Part shown: positions 63,194 through 64,000 of the stretch, in pieces | How the letters are laid out: the number at the start of each line of letters is the position of its first letter | Numbering within the stretch: position 1 is the first letter of the stretch | Assembly (NCBI RefSeq): GCF_002379085.1 | Contig: NZ_NBZW01000024.1 | Coordinates: forward strand, 1-64,000 | Source of the DNA: Polaromonas sp. AET17H-212 | Lineage (GTDB): Bacteria; Pseudomonadota; Gammaproteobacteria; Burkholderiales; Burkholderiaceae_C | Direction: 5' to 3' | Length of the DNA: 64,000 nucleotides | Notes under the pieces: generated by a model | The model's database searches: none | What the model was told of the DNA's origin: nothing | The model's input: the letters and a program-made list of their open reading frames with translations, nothing else | Translations under genes and position numbers: made by a program

Positions 63194-64000
63194 TCAGGCT
63201 GCGGCGACCGCAATGCCCTTGAACTCGCCGGTGGCAATCTTTTTCTGCCATTCGGCCGGGCCGGTGATATGGGCGCTGGTACCGCCGGAATCCACCGCCA
63301 CGGTCACCGGCATGTCGATCACGTCGAACTCGTAAATGGCTTCCATGCCGAGGTCGGCAAAACCGACGACGGTGGCGCTCTTGATCGCCTTGCTGACCAG
63401 GTAAGCGGCGCCGCCGACAGCCATCAGGTAGGCGCTTTGGTGTTTCTTGATGGCCTCGATCGCCACCGGGCCGCGTTCGGCCTTGCCGATCATGGAGATC
63501 AGGCCGGTCTGCGACAACATCATTTCGGTGAAACCGTCCATGCGGGTGGCCGTCGTCGGGCCGGCCGGGCCGACCGCCTCGCCGGCGACCGGGTCCACCG
63601 GGCCGACGTAATAGATCACGCGGTTGGTGAAGTCGACCGGCAGCTTCTCGCCTTTGGCCAGCATGTCGGCAATCCGCTTGTGCGCGGCGTCGCGGCCGGT
63701 CAGCATCTTGCCCGACAGCAGCAGGGTCTGGCCGGGCTTCCAGCTGGCCACCTCGGCGGGGGTCAGCGTGTCGAGGTTGACCTTCTGGCTCTTCACGTAG
63801 TCGGGCGTCCAGTTGACGTTGGGCCAGAGGTCCAGGCTGGGCGGGTCCAGGTACACCGGGCCGCTGCCGTTCAGCACAAAGTGCGCATGCCGCGTGGCGG
63901 CGCAATTGGGGATCATCGCGACCGGCTTGCTGGCTGCATGGGTCGGGTACATCTGGATCTTGACGTCGAGCACCGTGGTCAGGCCACCCAGGCCCTGCGC
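63194..64000 (-). CDS. fumA: Class I (iron-sulfur) fumarate hydratase, C-terminal part
   Basis: Hydrates fumarate to malate in the citric acid cycle. Only the last 268 codons are in the window; the start lies beyond 64000. AQGLGGLTTVLDVKIQMYPTHAASKPVAMIPNCAATRHAHF and then the C-terminal domain YYVGPVDPVAGEAVGPAGPTTATRMDGFTEMML and VDSGGTSAHITGPAEWQ match single-chain class I fumarases. The gene runs toward murI; the 104 bases between them hold the GC-rich repeat stretch. Confidence 0.93.
   Translation of the reverse strand, partial: AQGLGGLTTVLDVKIQMYPTHAASKPVAMIPNCAATRHAHFVLNGSGPVYLDPPSLDLWPNVNWTPDYVKSQKVNLDTLTPAEVASWKPGQTLLLSGKMLTGRDAAHKRIADMLAKGEKLPVDFTNRVIYYVGPVDPVAGEAVGPAGPTTATRMDGFTEMMLSQTGLISMIGKAERGPVAIEAIKKHQSAYLMAVGGAAYLVSKAIKSATVVGFADLGMEAIYEFDVIDMPVTVAVDSGGTSAHITGPAEWQKKIATGEFKGIAVAAA

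Noticed and set aside
63090..63905. Upstream part of the murI frame as a longer murI or fused protein
   Set aside because: It runs antisense-frame through the fumarase C-terminus; fumarase motifs are intact in its own frame, so murI begins at GTG 63089.

Overview
The window looks like chromosome of a betaproteobacterium of the order Burkholderiales, most likely family Comamonadaceae (Polaromonas, Rhodoferax or Variovorax-like). This rests on high GC, the many Bug/Tct and Liv transport genes, the hpnCDE squalene genes, the tRNA/tig/clpP/clpX/lon order, and a dispersed short repeat that I associate from memory with this family. I see no rRNA, CRISPR array, prophage or intact insertion sequence. 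Most of the window is dense, ordinary chromosome.

Layout. 1-5.6 kb: housekeeping genes cysS, an AlkA-type glycosylase, accA, tilS and lysC, then tRNA-Ser. 5.9-12.3 kb: an I78 inhibitor lipoprotein, then an RpiR regulator with a class III aminotransferase and a TAXI/TRAP transporter. 12.4-18.2 kb: hslR, then the divergent tctDE (two-component) and tctCBA (tripartite carboxylate transporter). 18.3-27 kb: a PAS/sigma-54 activator beside a sigma-54 promoter that drives a branched-chain-type ABC transporter with two binding proteins and an alpha/beta hydrolase. 27-34 kb: a GNAT acetyltransferase, an SbmA/YddA-type ABC exporter, proQ, a DUF4189-like protein, hemH, a HAD phosphatase and a GST. 34-40.1 kb: a divergent Fap-like functional-amyloid cluster with its own sigma-54 activator. 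40.1-43.2 kb: hpnE, hpnD and hpnC (squalene for hopanoids). 43.3-47.7 kb: an RND efflux pair. 47.9-54.6 kb: tRNA-Leu, tig, clpP, clpX, lon, then tRNA-Gly, tRNA-Cys and tRNA-Leu. 54.7-62.1 kb: a conserved hypothetical, acrR, and an AcrAB/OMF pump. 62.2-64 kb: murI and the end of a class I fumarase.

The most interesting region is 34.0-40.1 kb. One arm encodes a glycine-rich, Cys-free, Sec-exported protein, two small exported proteins that each carry a double-glycine motif (LDSxRGG), and a C39 peptidase. The other arm encodes a coiled-coil plus beta-barrel outer-membrane protein resembling FapF and a VpsR-like sigma-54 activator. The 0.6 kb between the arms holds a sigma-54 promoter facing each way and TGTC/GACA palindromes that could be shared activator sites. 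I propose that the C39 peptidase processes the small RGG proteins and that the barrel exports the fibre subunits.

The second notable signal is a family of nine copies of a ~56 bp element with a gap-free 41 bp core ending in GCTAT-N7-RTAGC. Four copies lie inside real genes (tilS, hpnC, the RND adaptor, murI) and keep them open. A fifth appears to supply the start codon of the AlkA-type gene. Eight of nine point the same way, whatever the orientation of the host gene.
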